DNA of 6,411 bases from an uncultured Mediterranea sp. (GTDB lineage: Bacteria > Bacteroidota > Bacteroidia > Bacteroidales > Bacteroidaceae), in the NCBI GenBank assembly GCA_946007445.1, contig CAMGAL010000130.1, positions 1 through 6,411 on the forward strand, written 5' to 3'. The notes beneath the pieces are model-generated. The model worked only from the letters and a program-made list of their open reading frames with translations. It had not been told where the DNA came from and made no database searches. A program made the translations under genes and the position numbers. Below, piece by piece: positions 5,969 through 6,411 of the stretch (within the stretch, counting starts at the first letter, position 1; the number at the start of each line of letters is the position of its first letter).

Positions 5969-6411
5969 ATGAACCATCTTGCTGATAGCACCGTTTTGCG
6001 ACAAACAGCCGCATTCCTTGCCGAATATGCCTCCCTGTTGTCGGGATGCGGATCCACCTGCATCCGTATAGAGAAAAACACCAGGCGTATGGCGGAGGTC
6101 TTCGGCGTGAATCTTGACATATTCATCATGCCGGCCCATGTAACGGTTTCTGTGTGGAAGAGTGACCGGACGTATGCGGAAATGGCGCAACGCAAGACTG
6201 CAAGCTGTGGCATAAGTTTTGATCTGAACACCCGCCTGAGCCAGCTCAGTTGGGAAGTGGCAGACAACAGCTTGGGCCTGCCGGCTGCGAAAGAGCGCTT
6301 TGAACGGATCAAGAGGACAAAGCCGACGGGGAAATGGGAGGTGCTGATACTGACGGGCTTTGCCAATGCCGCATTTTGCCGTCTGTTTGGTGGCGACTGG
6401 TTTGCCATGCT
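5969..6411 (+). CDS. Threonine/serine exporter family protein (ThrE N-terminal/DUF1212 domain), 3' end cut by the window
   Basis: The first 147 codons of an open frame that runs off the window are visible. The family exports small substrates: threonine and serine for Corynebacterium ThrE, and succinate is reported for the E. coli YjjP/YjjB pair. Residues 12-63 show the DUF1212/ThrE_N signature: a helix ending in LLSGCGSTCIRIEKNTRRMA (residues 23-42), then the FGV strand region and the FIMP segment (52-55) followed by a beta-strand. A second conserved stretch, FANAAFCRLFGGDW (about 131-144), is where the first membrane helices of the family begin, so the transmembrane part is mostly outside the window. 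In Bacteroidales this half is about 250 residues and is normally followed by a separate DUF3815/ThrE_2 gene, expected just to the right. The ATG at 5969 gives the normal family N-terminus. The small upstream gene probably shares its transcript. Family assignment is firm; substrate is inferred. Confidence 0.85.
   Translation, partial: MNHLADSTVLRQTAAFLAEYASLLSGCGSTCIRIEKNTRRMAEVFGVNLDIFIMPAHVTVSVWKSDRTYAEMAQRKTASCGISFDLNTRLSQLSWEVADNSLGLPAAKERFERIKRTKPTGKWEVLILTGFANAAFCRLFGGDWFAM

Noticed and set aside
5773..5985. 70-codon plus-strand frame overlapping the small membrane protein
   Set aside because: It overlaps the start of the exporter gene and the frame with the clear membrane segment, and shows no coherent protein character.
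5878..6408. 176-codon minus-strand frame
   Set aside because: It is antisense to the ThrE-type exporter, whose plus-strand translation carries family motifs. The minus-strand translation shows none.

Overview
The window reads as chromosomal DNA from a Bacteroidota member, most likely a fairly GC-rich Bacteroidales. The evidence is a full-length hybrid two-component system (HTCS), a protein type essentially confined to this phylum. Bacteroidota-type promoters (TTTG about 20 nt from TAnnTTTG) and the lack of clear Shine-Dalgarno sites fit this. I cannot name the genus.

Layout. A short non-coding stretch (1-85) holds at most a weak hairpin. A secreted or periplasmic alpha/beta hydrolase lies on the minus strand (86-1084). 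A 97-nt divergent intergenic region (1085-1181) carries two back-to-back, physically overlapping promoters. The large plus-strand gene (1182-5561) encodes a complete 1459-residue HTCS: signal peptide, periplasmic Reg_prop beta-propellers, Y_Y_Y domain, one membrane helix, HisKA, HATPase_c, receiver, and AraC-type DNA-binding domain. All catalytic motifs appear intact. A 180-nt intergenic region (5562-5741) contains a 9-bp inverted repeat and a good promoter. It leads into a probable two-gene unit: a 71-residue single-pass membrane protein of unknown function (5742-5957) and, 11 nt later, the start of a ThrE-family threonine/serine exporter (5969 to the window edge, incomplete).

How they may work together. 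The HTCS should sense an unknown periplasmic ligand, probably a glycan fragment, and act as its own transcription factor. No SusC/SusD pair or glycoside hydrolase is visible beside it. Its only close partner is the divergent hydrolase, with which it shares a promoter region. The small membrane protein and exporter look like a separate unit with their own promoter. Base composition drops around 5562-5750 and only partly recovers in the exporter gene. I see no mobile element, CRISPR array, tRNA or rRNA. Nothing here amounts to a clearly new system. The items most worth checking are the overlapping divergent promoters, the apparently PUL-less HTCS paired with an esterase-like enzyme, and the uncharacterised small membrane protein ahead of the exporter.
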